The notes: generated from the letters alone by a model not told the origin. DNA of 64,000 nt from Syntrophaceae bacterium (GCA_013177795.1 JABLXY010000003.1:1-64000), one strand, 5' to 3'; shown: positions 50,890 to 59,888, numbered from the stretch's first letter. Program-made: numbers and translations.

Positions 50890-50976
50890 ATGGGCAGCAA
50901 GAGCATCCGTAATTTCGGCTTCTGGTTTAGCTTCTATTATTACGGACAGGTCTGCCCGTCGCTGAGGAGGACTTAG
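50890..50976 (+). CDS. Aromatic leader peptide (Phe/Trp/Tyr-rich), 28 aa
   Basis: 28-codon frame whose codons 9-18 encode F-G-F-W-F-S-F-Y-Y-Y: four Phe, one Trp, three Tyr. It is followed by a terminator, so ribosome stalling for lack of charged aromatic tRNA should allow read-through into aroF. Pairing segments: 1 GGGCAG (50892-50897), 2 TCTGCCC (50951-50957), 3 GGGTAGA (51007-51013), 4 CTGCCCATGGCT (51024-51035). Stalling on the Phe or Trp codons would leave segment 2 free to pair with 3 and block the terminator. Confidence 0.85.
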   Translation: MGSKSIRNFGFWFSFYYYGQVCPSLRRT

Positions 50977-51000
50977 GCACCACGCAATAAGCCAAACCAA

Positions 51001-51042
51001 AGCCATGGGTAGATCGAAGGACGCTGCCCATGGCTTTTTTTA
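51001..51042 (+). terminator. Attenuator terminator of the aro operon
   Basis: AGCCATGGGTAG and CTGCCCATGGCT form a 12-bp stem (one G-U), then T8. The 5' arm overlaps antiterminator segment 3. Confidence 0.9.
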
Positions 51043-51057
51043 TTTCTCTTCTCCCCG

Positions 51058-51090
51058 GGCCATGAGGGCGGCAGCCATCATGGCCTTTTT
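51058..51090 (+). terminator. Second terminator-like hairpin before aroF
   Basis: GGCCATGA and TCATGGCC (8 bp) then TTTTT, ending 5 bases before the aroF ribosome binding site. Its arms share GCCATG with the first hairpin, so the two could exchange partners. Confidence 0.75.
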
Positions 51091-51109
51091 CATTTGGAGG
51101 TGAGGGATC

Positions 51110-52135
51110 ATGATCATCGTGATGAAGAAAAACGCAACGGACGGGCAGATCGACCGGGTCGTCGAGTGGATTGAATCGGTCGGCTACCGTGCCCACCTGT
51201 CCCGCGGGACGGAAAAAACGATCATCGGCGCCGTGGGGGATGCCCGCGGGCGCGAGCAGATCAAGTCCGTCGCCCACCTGCCGGGCGTGGAAAGCGTCGT
51301 TCCCATCCTCAAGCCCTACAAGCTCGCCAGCCGCGAGTTCCGGGAGGAAGACACGGTCGTCCGCGTGGGCGGCGTGGAAATCGGCAACGGCACCTTCACC
51401 GTCATGGCGGGGCCCTGCGCCGTCGAGACGGAGGAGCAGCTCATGGAATCGGCCTGGGTGGCAAAGAAGGCGGGCGCCCACATCCTGCGCGGCGGCGCCT
51501 TCAAGCCCCGCACCTCGCCCTACAGCTTCCAGGGCCTCGAGGAAGAGGGCCTCAAGCTTCTCAAGAAGGTCCGCGAGCGCACGGGGCTCCCCGTGGTGAC
51601 GGAGGTGGTCAACCCCGCCGACGTGGACCTCGTGGAGGCCTACGCCGACATCCTCCAGATCGGCGCCCGCAACGTCCAGAACTTCGCCCTGCTGAAGCGG
51701 GTCGGGCAGGCCCGCAAGCCGGCCCTTCTCAAGCGCGGCATGATGACGACCATCGAGGAGCTTCTCATGTCGGCCGAGTACATCCTCTCCGAGGGCAACT
51801 CCGACGTGATACTCTGTGAGCGCGGGATCCGCACCTTCGAGACGGCCACGCGCAACACGCTGGACCTCTCGGCCGTCGTCGTCCTCAAGCAGCTCTCCCA
51901 CCTGCCCGTGATCGTGGACCCGAGCCACGCGGCGGGCCACTGGAAGTACGTGATTCCCCTGGCCCGGGCGGCCGTGGCCGTCGGCGCCGACGGGATCATC
52001 GTCGAGATCCACCCCGAGCCCGAGAAGGCCGTCTGCGACGGGATGCAGTCCCTCAAGCCCGAGAAGTTCTACCAGCTCATGGAGGGCCTGGTCATTCTCG
52101 AAAAGGCCATGCGTGACGTGAGGGGCGAGGCATGA
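51110..52135 (+). CDS. aroF: DAHP synthase (type I-beta, with regulatory domain)
   Basis: 341-aa enzyme condensing phosphoenolpyruvate and erythrose 4-phosphate, the entry step of the shikimate pathway. The N-terminal 70 residues are the ferredoxin-like regulatory domain of Thermotoga-type enzymes that binds Phe/Tyr. The barrel carries M-A-G-P-C-A-V-E (about 100-107), G-A-F-K-P-R-T-S-P-Y, Q-I-G-A-R-N-x-Q-N and D-P-S-H-A-A-G-H. GGAGG lies 9 bases before the ATG. First gene of the aro operon, behind the attenuator. Confidence 0.96.
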   Translation: MIIVMKKNATDGQIDRVVEWIESVGYRAHLSRGTEKTIIGAVGDARGREQIKSVAHLPGVESVVPILKPYKLASREFREEDTVVRVGGVEIGNGTFTVMAGPCAVETEEQLMESAWVAKKAGAHILRGGAFKPRTSPYSFQGLEEEGLKLLKKVRERTGLPVVTEVVNPADVDLVEAYADILQIGARNVQNFALLKRVGQARKPALLKRGMMTTIEELLMSAEYILSEGNSDVILCERGIRTFETATRNTLDLSAVVVLKQLSHLPVIVDPSHAAGHWKYVIPLARAAVAVGADGIIVEIHPEPEKAVCDGMQSLKPEKFYQLMEGLVILEKAMRDVRGEA

Positions 52136-53226
52136 ACCGGATCCGCGTGAACCTCGACAGGCGCCTGAGCGCAAGCTACGACATCCACATCGGCCGCGGC
52201 ATCCTCGACCGCATGGCGCTCATCCTCGCCAAGGGCAACTGGGCGGGGCGATGGTTCGTCGTCACCGACGAGACCGTGGACGGGCTGCACGGGGAGCGCG
52301 TGCTGTCGGCGCTGGCCGGCGCGGGGCTCGCGGCCGAGCGCCTGACGATTCCCCCCGGCGAGGGGGCCAAGACCGTCGCGACCTGCCTCGGGCTCGCGGC
52401 GCAGCTGCTGGAACGGGGCGCCGACCGGGCCTCGGGGCTCATCGCCCTGGGCGGCGGCGTGGTGGGGGACGTGACGGGGTTTCTCGCCTCCATCTACATG
52501 CGGGGCATCGCCTGCGTGCAGGTCCCCACGACGCTGCTGGCGCAGGTGGACAGCTCGATCGGGGGCAAGACCGGCGTGGACACCGGGGACGGGAAGAACC
52601 TGCTCGGGACCTTTTGCCAGCCCAAGGCCGTGTTCATCGACCTGTCCTTTCTCGAGACCCTGCCGGCGAGGGAGTTCACGAGCGGCCTGGCCGAAATCGT
52701 CAAGTACGGGATCATCGAGGACCCGGACCTGCTTGCGACCCTCGAGGAGAACGCCGCAGCCCTGCAGGGGCGGGACCCCGCCCTCCTGGAGCGGGTCGTG
52801 TCCTCGTCGTGCCGCATCAAGAAGGGCATCGTCGAGGTCGACGAGACGGAGAAAGGGCTGCGCCGCATCCTCAACTTCGGCCACACCGTCGGCCACGCCG
52901 TCGAGGCGGAATCGGGGTACGCCGTCTCCCACGGAGAGGCCGTGGCGATGGGCATGGCCGCCGCGGCGGCGATCTCGGAGCGCCTGCGCTACCTCAGCGC
53001 CGAGGACCGGGCGCGCATCGAGGGGGCCATCGAGCGCGTGGGCCTGCCGCGCCGCATCCCCCGGGAGCTCGACGCGGGCAGGATCCTTGCACGGATGGAG
53101 AAGGACAAGAAGAAGGTGAACGGGCGGATCCACTTCGTCCTGCTCAAGAAACCCGGCATGCCCTTCGTCAACGGAGGCGTGCCGCTCGACACGGTGCGGG
53201 AGACGGTCGAGGCGATGCGGTCATGA
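52132..53226 (+). CDS. aroB: 3-Dehydroquinate synthase
   Basis: 364-aa NAD- and zinc-dependent enzyme that cyclises DAHP to dehydroquinate. Key segments: P-G-E-G-A-K, G-G-G-V-V-G-D-V-T-G-F-L-A-S (about 105-118), V-P-T-T-L-L-A-Q-V-D-S-S-I-G-G-K-T-G-V, and the metal-binding N-F-G-H-T-V-G-H-A-V-E. Start and previous stop share ATGA, indicating coupled translation. Confidence 0.96.
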   Translation: MNRIRVNLDRRLSASYDIHIGRGILDRMALILAKGNWAGRWFVVTDETVDGLHGERVLSALAGAGLAAERLTIPPGEGAKTVATCLGLAAQLLERGADRASGLIALGGGVVGDVTGFLASIYMRGIACVQVPTTLLAQVDSSIGGKTGVDTGDGKNLLGTFCQPKAVFIDLSFLETLPAREFTSGLAEIVKYGIIEDPDLLATLEENAAALQGRDPALLERVVSSSCRIKKGIVEVDETEKGLRRILNFGHTVGHAVEAESGYAVSHGEAVAMGMAAAAAISERLRYLSAEDRARIEGAIERVGLPRRIPRELDAGRILARMEKDKKKVNGRIHFVLLKKPGMPFVNGGVPLDTVRETVEAMRS

Positions 53227-54302
53227 AACGAAGGGACATCGAACACATCCGGCGCGGGATCCGGGACACGGACCGACGGCTCGTGATGCTCCTGAACGAC
53301 CGGGCCCGGCTCTCCGTCGAGATGGGCCGGATCAAGGCCGACGCCGGGCTCGGCGTCTTCGACCCGGTGCAGGAGCGCAGGGTCCTCGATGGGGTCGCGT
53401 CACTGGGCGAGGGACCGCTGTCCGCGGAAGCCCTGCGGAACATCTGGCGCGAGATCCTGTCGGCCTCGCGCGCCCTGCAGGCGCCCCTCGCGGTGGCCTG
53501 CCTGGGCCCGGAGGGGTCCTTCGCCCACCTGGCGGCCCTCGAGCGCTTCGGGCGGAGCACGCGCATGGCGCCGCAGGTGACGATCGGCGCCGTCTTCGAC
53601 GCGGTGGAGAAACAGCGGTGCAACCTGGGTGTCGTCCCCCTGGAGAACTCCGTGGAGGGGCCCGTGCGGACCACCCTCGAGCGGCTCATCTCGACGCCCC
53701 TCTCGATCCGCGGCGAGATCTGCCTGCGCATCTCCCATTGCCTGCTGGCAAAGGTGCCCCGCGGGAGGATCCGCAGGGTCTACTCTCACCCCCAGGCGCT
53801 GGCCCAGTGCCGGCAGTGGCTGGCGCGGCACCTGCCCCTGGCCGTCCCCGTCGAGACGGAGAGCACCTCGGCGGCCGTGCTGCAGGCGCGCGGCGACCGG
53901 CAGGGGGCGGCCATCGCGAGCCGCCTGGCCTCGGAAATCCACGGTCTTCCCGTCGTCGAGGCGGGCATCGAGGACCACCCGGCCAACACGACGCGCTTCA
54001 TCGTCATCGGGACGGGCTCCAACGGGCCGACGGGCCGGGACAAGACTTCCGTCCTCTTCTCGACGCAGCACCGGCCCGGGGCGCTGCACGCGGCCCTGGG
54101 GCCCTTCGCGGCGGCGGGGATCAACCTGCTGCGCATCGAGTCCCACCCGGCGCGGGACCGGATGTGGCAGTACCTGTTCTTCGTCGACCTCGAGGGGCAC
54201 GCGGAGGACCGGGCCGTGAGGGACAGCCTGCGCAAGCTCAGGCGCAAGACGGCCTTTTTGAAGGTGCTGGGGTCGTACCCCCGGGAGGTGGAGCCCTCAT
54301 GA
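53223..54302 (+). CDS. pheA: Chorismate mutase / prephenate dehydratase (P-protein)
   Basis: 359-aa bifunctional enzyme leading to phenylpyruvate. Domains: AroQ chorismate mutase (about 1-88, helical, R-D-T-D-R-R-L-V and R-x-x-L-x-x-M-G-R-I-K), prephenate dehydratase (about 92-270, L-G-P-E-G-S-F-A-H, V-P-L-E-N-S-V-E-G, T-T-R-F-x-V-I), and a C-terminal ACT domain (about 278-350, R-P-G-A-L-H and R-I-E-S-H-P) for Phe feedback. Overlaps aroB by ATGA. Confidence 0.96.
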   Translation: MKRRDIEHIRRGIRDTDRRLVMLLNDRARLSVEMGRIKADAGLGVFDPVQERRVLDGVASLGEGPLSAEALRNIWREILSASRALQAPLAVACLGPEGSFAHLAALERFGRSTRMAPQVTIGAVFDAVEKQRCNLGVVPLENSVEGPVRTTLERLISTPLSIRGEICLRISHCLLAKVPRGRIRRVYSHPQALAQCRQWLARHLPLAVPVETESTSAAVLQARGDRQGAAIASRLASEIHGLPVVEAGIEDHPANTTRFIVIGTGSNGPTGRDKTSVLFSTQHRPGALHAALGPFAAAGINLLRIESHPARDRMWQYLFFVDLEGHAEDRAVRDSLRKLRRKTAFLKVLGSYPREVEPS

Positions 54303-54979
54303 TCTGCATCTCCGTCGTGCCCGCGACCAACGAGGAGGCCCTGTCGCTGCTGGGACGGGCCCTGCCCCTGGCCGAGCTCGTCGAGCTGCGGATCGACCGG
54401 ATCGAAAAGCCGGAGCTCCCGATGCTGCTGTATGCCGGAAGGGAACGGATCGTCGTGACGAACCGCCGGCGCGACGAGGGCGGCTTCTTCACGAGCTGCG
54501 AGACCCGCCGCCTGGAGCTGCTCCACGAGGCCGTCGAGCTGGGGGCCCGATTCGTGGACGTCGAGCAGCGCACGGGCGCAAAGGCCGTGGGGAGGCTTGC
54601 CGATGCGGTCCGGTCCCGGGGCGGAAGGACGGGGCTCATCGTGTCGCACCACGACCTGGCGGGCACGCCCTCCGCAAAGGCGCTGGCCGCAAGGCTGAGG
54701 GCCTGCCGGGCCCTCGGGGCCGACGTCGTGAAGATCGTGACCCTTGCGACCCGCGCGGAGGACAACCTCCGGGTCCTGGGGCTCCTGCCGCAGGCCCGGG
54801 AGATGGGACAGGACCTCGTCGCCTTCTGCATGGGCGAACAGGGGCGCCTGAGCCGGGTGGCGGCCCCGCTTCTCGGGTCCTGCTGGAGCTACGCGAGCCT
54901 CGAGAAGGGAGCCGCTTCGGCGCCGGGGCAGTTGACGGTCAGGGAGATGAGAACCATCCTGGGGATGCTGCAGTCGTGA
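54299..54979 (+). CDS. aroD: 3-Dehydroquinate dehydratase, type I
   Basis: 226-aa class I dehydroquinase. The Schiff-base lysine lies in D-V-V-K-I-V-T (about residues 141-147), the catalytic His in V-S-H-H-D-L (about 114-119), and E-L-R-I-D at 31-35 binds substrate. Slightly shorter than E. coli AroD but complete. Overlaps pheA by ATGA and aroE by GTGA. Confidence 0.95.
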   Translation: MICISVVPATNEEALSLLGRALPLAELVELRIDRIEKPELPMLLYAGRERIVVTNRRRDEGGFFTSCETRRLELLHEAVELGARFVDVEQRTGAKAVGRLADAVRSRGGRTGLIVSHHDLAGTPSAKALAARLRACRALGADVVKIVTLATRAEDNLRVLGLLPQAREMGQDLVAFCMGEQGRLSRVAAPLLGSCWSYASLEKGAASAPGQLTVREMRTILGMLQS

Positions 54980-55830
54980 GGGCCGCCATGGCAACAGGAA
55001 TGAGACACTTCGCACTTTTCGGGAACCCCGTGGGGCACAGCCTCTCGCCCCTGATGATCAACGCGGCCTTCGGGTCCATGGGGGTCCGCGCGGACTACGA
55101 GTCCCACCGCGTCGAGAACCTGGAGCTCGCGGTCCGGATGATCCGCGAGCGTCCGCTCGACGGCGTGAGCGTGACCCTGCCTCTGAAGGGGGCCATCATG
55201 GCCTTCCTCGACGAGGTGGACGACGACGCCCGGGCCATCGGGGCCGTCAACACCGTGACCAACAAACGCGGCTGGCTCAAGGGCTCGAACACGGACTGGA
55301 CGGGCCTCTTGGCCGCCATGCAGGAGCATTTTCCCCTGGCGGGAAGGACGGTCGCCGTGCTGGGCGCGGGCGGCGCCGCGCGGGCCGCCGTCTACGCGAT
55401 CCTCCGGGCGGGGGGGACCCCGATCGTCTTCAACCGGAGCCGCGACAGGGCCGAGTCCCTCGCCAGGTGGTTTTCGTGCGAGACACGGCCGCTGGCCGGT
55501 CTGGGGAGGACGGAGGCGGATGTCCTGATCAATGCGACCCCCGTCGGGATGCACCCCGACACGGGGGAATCCCCCGTGGACGGGCGTCACCTGGCCCGTT
55601 TCGAGTGGGTCGTGGAGACGATCTACAACCCCCTCGAGACGCGCCTGCTCCGGGAGGCCCGCGCCGCGGGATGCGGTGTCGTCACGGGGCTCGCCATGTT
55701 CGTCCGCCAGGGGGCGGAGCAGATCCGCACCTGGACGGGGCTCGAGCCCCCGGTCGAGCTGATGATGCGCGTGGTGCGGACGACCCTGGCGCAAAACCGG
55801 GCCCGGGGTGAAGGGCAAAGAGAAACGTGA
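54976..55830 (+). CDS. aroE: Shikimate dehydrogenase
   Basis: 284-aa NADPH enzyme reducing dehydroshikimate. N-P-V-G-H-S-L-S-P (substrate site), V-S-V-T-L-P-L-K-G (catalytic Lys; the usual Asn is Ser), S-N-T-D-W-T-G (catalytic Asp), and G-A-G-G-A-A-R-A for NADPH. GTG start preferred because of the GTGA overlap with aroD, as elsewhere in this operon; an ATG four codons later is possible. Confidence 0.95.
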   Translation: MRAAMATGMRHFALFGNPVGHSLSPLMINAAFGSMGVRADYESHRVENLELAVRMIRERPLDGVSVTLPLKGAIMAFLDEVDDDARAIGAVNTVTNKRGWLKGSNTDWTGLLAAMQEHFPLAGRTVAVLGAGGAARAAVYAILRAGGTPIVFNRSRDRAESLARWFSCETRPLAGLGRTEADVLINATPVGMHPDTGESPVDGRHLARFEWVVETIYNPLETRLLREARAAGCGVVTGLAMFVRQGAEQIRTWTGLEPPVELMMRVVRTTLAQNRARGEGQRET

Positions 55831-55853
55831 AAGGGAGCTATGGGGGAGAGGCG

Positions 55854-57134
55854 ATGATCGACGTGAAGGAAATCAGGCCGCTGGCGGCTGTGAAGGCCGC
55901 GGTGCAGGTCCCCGGCTCGAAGAGCTTCACCCAGCGCGCCCTCGTCGCGGCGTCGCTTGCCGAGGGGACGTCGCTGCTGCGCAATGCGCTGATCGCGGAG
56001 GACACGGGTCACCTCGTCGGGGCGCTGCGCCTGCTGGGCGCGCAGATCGTCAACTCCGGCCCCGACGTGATCGTCACGGGCACGGGGGGCCGCATCGCGA
56101 ACCCCGGCCGGGAGCTCTACCTGGGCAGCAACGGGACGGCCATGCGGTTTCTCGCCGGCGTTGCGGCCATCGGGTCCGGCGACACCACGCTTACGGGGGA
56201 TGCAAGGCTCTGCGAGCGGCCCCTGAAGCCGCTGCTCGACGCGATGGGCAGCCTCGGCGTGTCCAGCGAATGCCGCAACGTCCCGGGCTATCCCCCGGTC
56301 ACGATCCGCGGAGGCACCATGCACGGCGGGCGTGCCGTCTTCCAGGACATCGAGAGCAGCCAGTACGTCTCCTCGATCCTGCTGGCGGCCCCCTACGCCG
56401 CGGGGGACGTGGAGGTCGAGATCCGCGGCTCCGCCGTCTCGCGGCCCTACGTGGAGATGACCCTCGCGACGATGAAGGCCTTCGGCGTCGCCGTGGAGAA
56501 GAGATCCGAGGCCCTCTTCACCGTGCGCAGCGGCCAGCGCTACCGGTCCTGCCGGTATCTCGTGGAAGGGGACCTGTCGAGCGCGTCCTATTTCTTCCTC
56601 GCCGCGGCCCTCTGCGGCGGAACGGTCCGCGTGGCGAACACGAACTTCTGGACCCACCAGGGGGACGTGCGCTTCCTCCGGTTCCTCAAGGAGCTCGGCT
56701 GCGGCGTTGCGGCCACGGACCAGTGGATCGAGGTGTCGGGCGGGAGACTCGCGCCCGGCGATTTCACGGCCTCCATGGAGGACATCCCCGACATGGTCCC
56801 GACGATGGCCGTTCTGGCGGCCCTGCGGCCGGGAAGGACGTTCATCCGCAACGTGCCGCACCTGCGTCTCAAGGAGAGCAATCGCCTGGCGGTCCTCGTC
56901 AGCGAGCTTTCGAAGACGGGCATACGCGCCGAGGAGCTCGAGGACGGCCTCGTCGTCACGGGCGGGACGCCCCGGGGGGCGGAGATCGAGACCTACAACG
57001 ATCACCGGATCGCCATGAGCTTCGCCGTGCTGGGGCTCGTGGCACCGGGCATGCGGATCCGCAACCCCGGCTGCGTGGGGAAATCCTTCCCCGGCTTCTG
57101 GGACGAACTCGAAAAGCTGTACCGGGCCGCTTGA
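55854..57134 (+). CDS. aroA: EPSP synthase
   Basis: 426-aa 3-phosphoshikimate 1-carboxyvinyltransferase. V-P-G-S-K-S-F-T-Q-R near the start, L-G-S-N-G-T-A-M-R-F-L (about 96-106), D-G-D-like acid region replaced by V-E-G-D-L-S-S-A-S-Y, and R-L-K-E-S-N-R and N-D-H-R-I-A-M-S near the end. ATG 55854 has a strong GGGGGAGAG site; a GTG at 55827 would overlap aroE by GTGA and is a possible longer start. Residue pattern N-G-T (not N-A-G-T) hints at the class II, glyphosate-tolerant-like group, but this is uncertain. Confidence 0.94.
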   Translation: MIDVKEIRPLAAVKAAVQVPGSKSFTQRALVAASLAEGTSLLRNALIAEDTGHLVGALRLLGAQIVNSGPDVIVTGTGGRIANPGRELYLGSNGTAMRFLAGVAAIGSGDTTLTGDARLCERPLKPLLDAMGSLGVSSECRNVPGYPPVTIRGGTMHGGRAVFQDIESSQYVSSILLAAPYAAGDVEVEIRGSAVSRPYVEMTLATMKAFGVAVEKRSEALFTVRSGQRYRSCRYLVEGDLSSASYFFLAAALCGGTVRVANTNFWTHQGDVRFLRFLKELGCGVAATDQWIEVSGGRLAPGDFTASMEDIPDMVPTMAVLAALRPGRTFIRNVPHLRLKESNRLAVLVSELSKTGIRAEELEDGLVVTGGTPRGAEIETYNDHRIAMSFAVLGLVAPGMRIRNPGCVGKSFPGFWDELEKLYRAA

Positions 57135-57150
57135 TCTCCAAAACCGCAGT

Positions 57151-57190
57151 CTCTCCGCCCCGGCGGGAGAGGGGGCAGGTGAGGGGGCCT
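57151..57190. repeat. Dispersed hairpin repeat inside the aro operon
   Basis: CTCTCCGCCCCGGCGGGAGAG hairpin plus GTGAGGGGG, between aroA and aroK. Same family as the IS target repeats; it has no T-run, so it should not end transcription. Confidence 0.6.
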
Positions 57191-57208
57191 GCAAGGTTGA
57201 AGGCTGAA

Positions 57209-57775
57209 ATGAATATTGTCCTGATCGGGTACCGCGGAAGCGGCAAGACATCCGTCGGAAGGGAACTGGCGAGGCTCCTGGGGAGGCCCTTTTTCGACTC
57301 GGACCGGATGGTCTTTGCGAAGACGGGAAGGACCGTCCGCGAGATCGTCGAGGCGGGGGGGTGGCCTGCCTTTCGCGAGGCGGAGAAGGCGGCAATCGCC
57401 GAGCTTGCCTCCCTCGACCGGGCCGTCATCGCCCTGGGCGGCGGCGCGGTCATGGACCCCGAGAATGTCACGGCGCTCGGGGAGCGGGGGAAATTCGTGT
57501 GGCTCAGGGCCGACGCGAGGACCCTTGCCGGCAGGATCCGCAACGACGAAAGCGGCACGGGTCAGCGGCCGTCCCTCACCGGGGCGGGAACGCTGGAAGA
57601 GGTCGAGAGGGTGCTGGCGGAGCGCCTGCCGGTGTACCGTGCCGTGGCCGATCTGGCCGTCGACACGGCGGGAAAGCACCCCGAGGCCATTGCCGCGGAG
57701 ATTGCCGGCGCGCTGTCGGAGAGCCCGGCCCGGCGGCGGGTAAAGAAAGACGGGAGGCGGACGCATGTCCGGTAA
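57209..57775 (+). CDS. aroK: Shikimate kinase
   Basis: 188-aa kinase. P-loop G-Y-R-G-S-G-K-T-S (7-15), F-F-D-S-D (substrate Asp), G-W-P-A-F-R-E-A-E, and G-G-G-A-V near residue 77. A basic C-terminal tail of about 15 residues exceeds the usual length and overlaps aroC by 11 bases. Weak ribosome binding site (AAGGCTGAA). Confidence 0.94.
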   Translation: MNIVLIGYRGSGKTSVGRELARLLGRPFFDSDRMVFAKTGRTVREIVEAGGWPAFREAEKAAIAELASLDRAVIALGGGAVMDPENVTALGERGKFVWLRADARTLAGRIRNDESGTGQRPSLTGAGTLEEVERVLAERLPVYRAVADLAVDTAGKHPEAIAAEIAGALSESPARRRVKKDGRRTHVR

Positions 57776-58817
57776 CACCTTCGGCGTAATCTTCAGGGTC
57801 ACCACGTTCGGGGAGTCCCACGGTCCCGGCCTCGGAGCCGTCATCGACGGCTGCCCGCCGGGTCTCGATCTTGCGGAGGCGGACATCCAGGACGAGCTCG
57901 ACCGCCGCAGGCCGGGGGGACACGCCGCGTCCACCCCCAGGCGGGAGGAGGACCGCGTGGAGATCCTCTCGGGGGTGTTCGAGGGGAAAACGACGGGGAC
58001 GCCGATCGCCCTTTTGATCCGCAACCTGGACATCGACAGCAGCGCCTATGAAGAGCTGCGGGAGGTCTTCCGCCCCGGGCACGGGGATTTCACCTACATG
58101 AAGAAATACGGCATCCGGGACCACCGCGGTGGCGGCCGCGCCTCGGGGCGCGAGACCGCTGCGCGCGTGGCGGCCGGGGCCGTCGCCCGCAGGATCCTGG
58201 CGCGCGAGGGGATCGCCGTGTCGGGCTGCACGGTGGAACTGGGCGGCATCGCGATCGAGACGCGTTCCGAAGCGGCGGCCGGCTCGAACCGCCTGCGGTG
58301 CCCCGACCCGGAGGCGGCGGCACGGATGGAGGCCCTGCTCGAGGAGGCCAGGCGCGCAGGCGACACCCTCGGCGGCATCGTAGAGGTGCGCGTGACCGGC
58401 TGCCCGGCCGGGCTCGGCGAGCCCGTCTTCGACAAGATGGACGCAGACCTCGCGAAGGCCCTCATGGGCATCGGGACGGTGAAGGGCGTGGAGATCGGCG
58501 CGGGGTTCCAGGCGGCCAGGCTGAGGGGATCGCAGTGCAACGACCCCCTTGGGCCCGGCGGGTTCGGGACGAACCGCGCAGGCGGGGTCCTCGCCGGGAT
58601 CACGACGGGGCAGGAGATCGTGATCCGCGCGGCCTGCAAGCCGATTGCCTCGATCGCCCTGGAGCAGGACACGATCGACATCCACGGAAACCCGAAAACG
58701 ATCTCCGTGCGGGGCAGGCACGACGCCTGCGTCATCCCGCGCGTGATCCCCGTCTGCGAGGCCATGGTGTGCCTGGTCGTTGCAGATCACCTGCTCAGAC
58801 AAAAGGCAAACCGATGA
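57765..58817 (+). CDS. aroC: Chorismate synthase
   Basis: 350-aa FMN-dependent enzyme making chorismate. Signatures: G-E-S-H-G-P-G-L-G (13-21), R-R-P-G-G-H (about 46-51), [26 protein letters not shown], and [11 protein letters not shown]. Length is normal. Shares ATGA with tyrA. Confidence 0.97.
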   Translation: MSGNTFGVIFRVTTFGESHGPGLGAVIDGCPPGLDLAEADIQDELDRRRPGGHAASTPRREEDRVEILSGVFEGKTTGTPIALLIRNLDIDSSAYEELREVFRPGHGDFTYMKKYGIRDHRGGGRASGRETAARVAAGAVARRILAREGIAVSGCTVELGGIAIETRSEAAAGSNRLRCPDPEAAARMEALLEEARRAGDTLGGIVEVRVTGCPAGLGEPVFDKMDADLAKALMGIGTVKGVEIGAGFQAARLRGSQCNDPLGPGGFGTNRAGGVLAGITTGQEIVIRAACKPIASIALEQDTIDIHGNPKTISVRGRHDACVIPRVIPVCEAMVCLVVADHLLRQKANR

Positions 58818-59599
58818 AGAACACCGGAACCCCCATCTCCCCTCCGAAGCGTTTCCCCATCGGCATCATCGGGGGCACGGGCGGCATGGGCCGCTGGTTC
58901 GCCGCATTCTTCGAGAAGGAAGGCCACCCGGTCATCGTCTCGGGAAAGGGCACGGGCCCGCGCCCGGACGAGATGGCGGCGTCCTGCCCCGTCGTCATCG
59001 TGAGCGTGCCCATCGGGGCGACGATTGAGGTCATCCGGCAGGTGGGCCCGCACATGAAGCGGGAATCGCTCCTCATGGATCTGACGTCCCTGAAGGCTCA
59101 ACCGGTGCGGGCCATGCTCGAATCGTCGGTCTCGGAGGTCATCGGCCTGCACCCCCTGTTCGGCCCCTCGGTGCCTTCCCTGGAGGGGCAGAATATCGCG
59201 ATCTGCCCGGCGCGGGGCGGCCGGTGGCTTCCCTGGGCCCGGGACGTCTTCGGGAGAAACGGCGCAAAGTTGGTCGAGACAACGCCCGAGCGGCATGACG
59301 AGATCATGGCCGTCGTGCAGGTTCTGAATCACCTCAGCACGCTCGCCCTGGGGCTTGCCGTCCATGACACGGGGATTTCGCGGGAGGAATTGGTGCGCTT
59401 CTCCACGCCGCTGTTTCGGGGGAAGATGGAGATGATCGACCGGGTCTTCTCGCGCCCGGACCTGCATGCGGAGATCATCGGGGGAAATCCGCACACCGGG
59501 CGGATGATCGGCCTGTACCGCAAGGCGCTGGACCGCATTGCGCAGGCCGCCCTCGAGGGGGATGCCCCCGCCGTGGCGGCGCTGATGCGGACCCGATAA
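58814..59599 (+). CDS. tyrA: Prephenate dehydrogenase
   Basis: 261-aa NAD-dependent enzyme toward tyrosine. Rossmann motif [10 protein letters not shown] (about 17-26), then L-H-P-L-F-G-P-S (catalytic His) and the helical C-terminal domain with N-H-L-S-T-L-A-L-G. No chorismate mutase domain is fused; PheA supplies that activity. Last gene of the aro half; the trp promoter starts 6 bases after its stop. Confidence 0.93.
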   Translation: MKNTGTPISPPKRFPIGIIGGTGGMGRWFAAFFEKEGHPVIVSGKGTGPRPDEMAASCPVVIVSVPIGATIEVIRQVGPHMKRESLLMDLTSLKAQPVRAMLESSVSEVIGLHPLFGPSVPSLEGQNIAICPARGGRWLPWARDVFGRNGAKLVETTPERHDEIMAVVQVLNHLSTLALGLAVHDTGISREELVRFSTPLFRGKMEMIDRVFSRPDLHAEIIGGNPHTGRMIGLYRKALDRIAQAALEGDAPAVAALMRTR

Positions 59600-59605
59600 A
59601 CCGTA

Positions 59606-59634
59606 TTGACAGGCGGGGCGAGGTCTGCTATACA
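59606..59634 (+). promoter_or_regulatory. Promoter of the trp operon
   Basis: TTGACA (59606-59611), 17-base spacer, TATACA (59629-59634). Transcription would start near 59641, just before the leader peptide. Confidence 0.75.
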
Positions 59635-59654
59635 GGCAGGCGGTTGGAGAAATC

Positions 59655-59735
59655 ATGATGTCAAAGACGATCCTTTCGAAAACCAGCTGGTGGTGGCGCA
59701 ACTTCATAGGAGGGGTTTGCCTGCTGCCGGTATGA
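59655..59735 (+). CDS. trpL: trp operon leader peptide, 26 aa
   Basis: 26-codon frame after GGAGA with three consecutive Trp codons (12-14, 59688-59696): K-T-S-W-W-W-R. AGGGGT (59711-59716), 15 bases after the last Trp codon, can pair with ACCCCT (59766-59771) inside the terminator region, giving an antiterminator when the ribosome stalls. Classical tryptophan attenuation. Confidence 0.9.
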   Translation: MMSKTILSKTSWWWRNFIGGVCLLPV

Positions 59736-59755
59736 CGTGAAGAAGAGAAATCCAG

Positions 59756-59798
59756 GCCGTGGGGGACCCCTGAGGTGCTCCACGGCTTTTTTGTTTTT
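59756..59798 (+). terminator. trp attenuator terminator
   Basis: GCCGTGG (59756-59762) and CCACGGC (59780-59786) with extra inner pairs (GGGGACC / GGT), then TTTTTTGTTTTT. Confidence 0.9.
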
Positions 59799-59819
59799 AG
59801 CGTATTGCAGGAATCAGGA

Positions 59820-59845
59820 GGCCGTGCCGGGAGCACGGCCTTTTT
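59820..59845 (+). terminator. Second terminator-like hairpin before trpE
   Basis: GGCCGTGC and GCACGGCC with loop CGGGA, then TTTTT. Its arms share GGCCGTG with the first hairpin, and its tail GGCCTTTTTCATTT is identical to that of the second aro hairpin. Confidence 0.8.
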
Positions 59846-59861
59846 CATTTCAGAGATAAAT

Positions 59862-59888
59862 CCCCTCTTTCCCCCTTTGGAAAGGGGG
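59862..59888. repeat. Dispersed repeat (CCCCCTTTGGAAAGGGGG type)
   Basis: CCCCCTTT-GG-AAAGGGGG hairpin between the second terminator and the trpE start. Confidence 0.55.
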
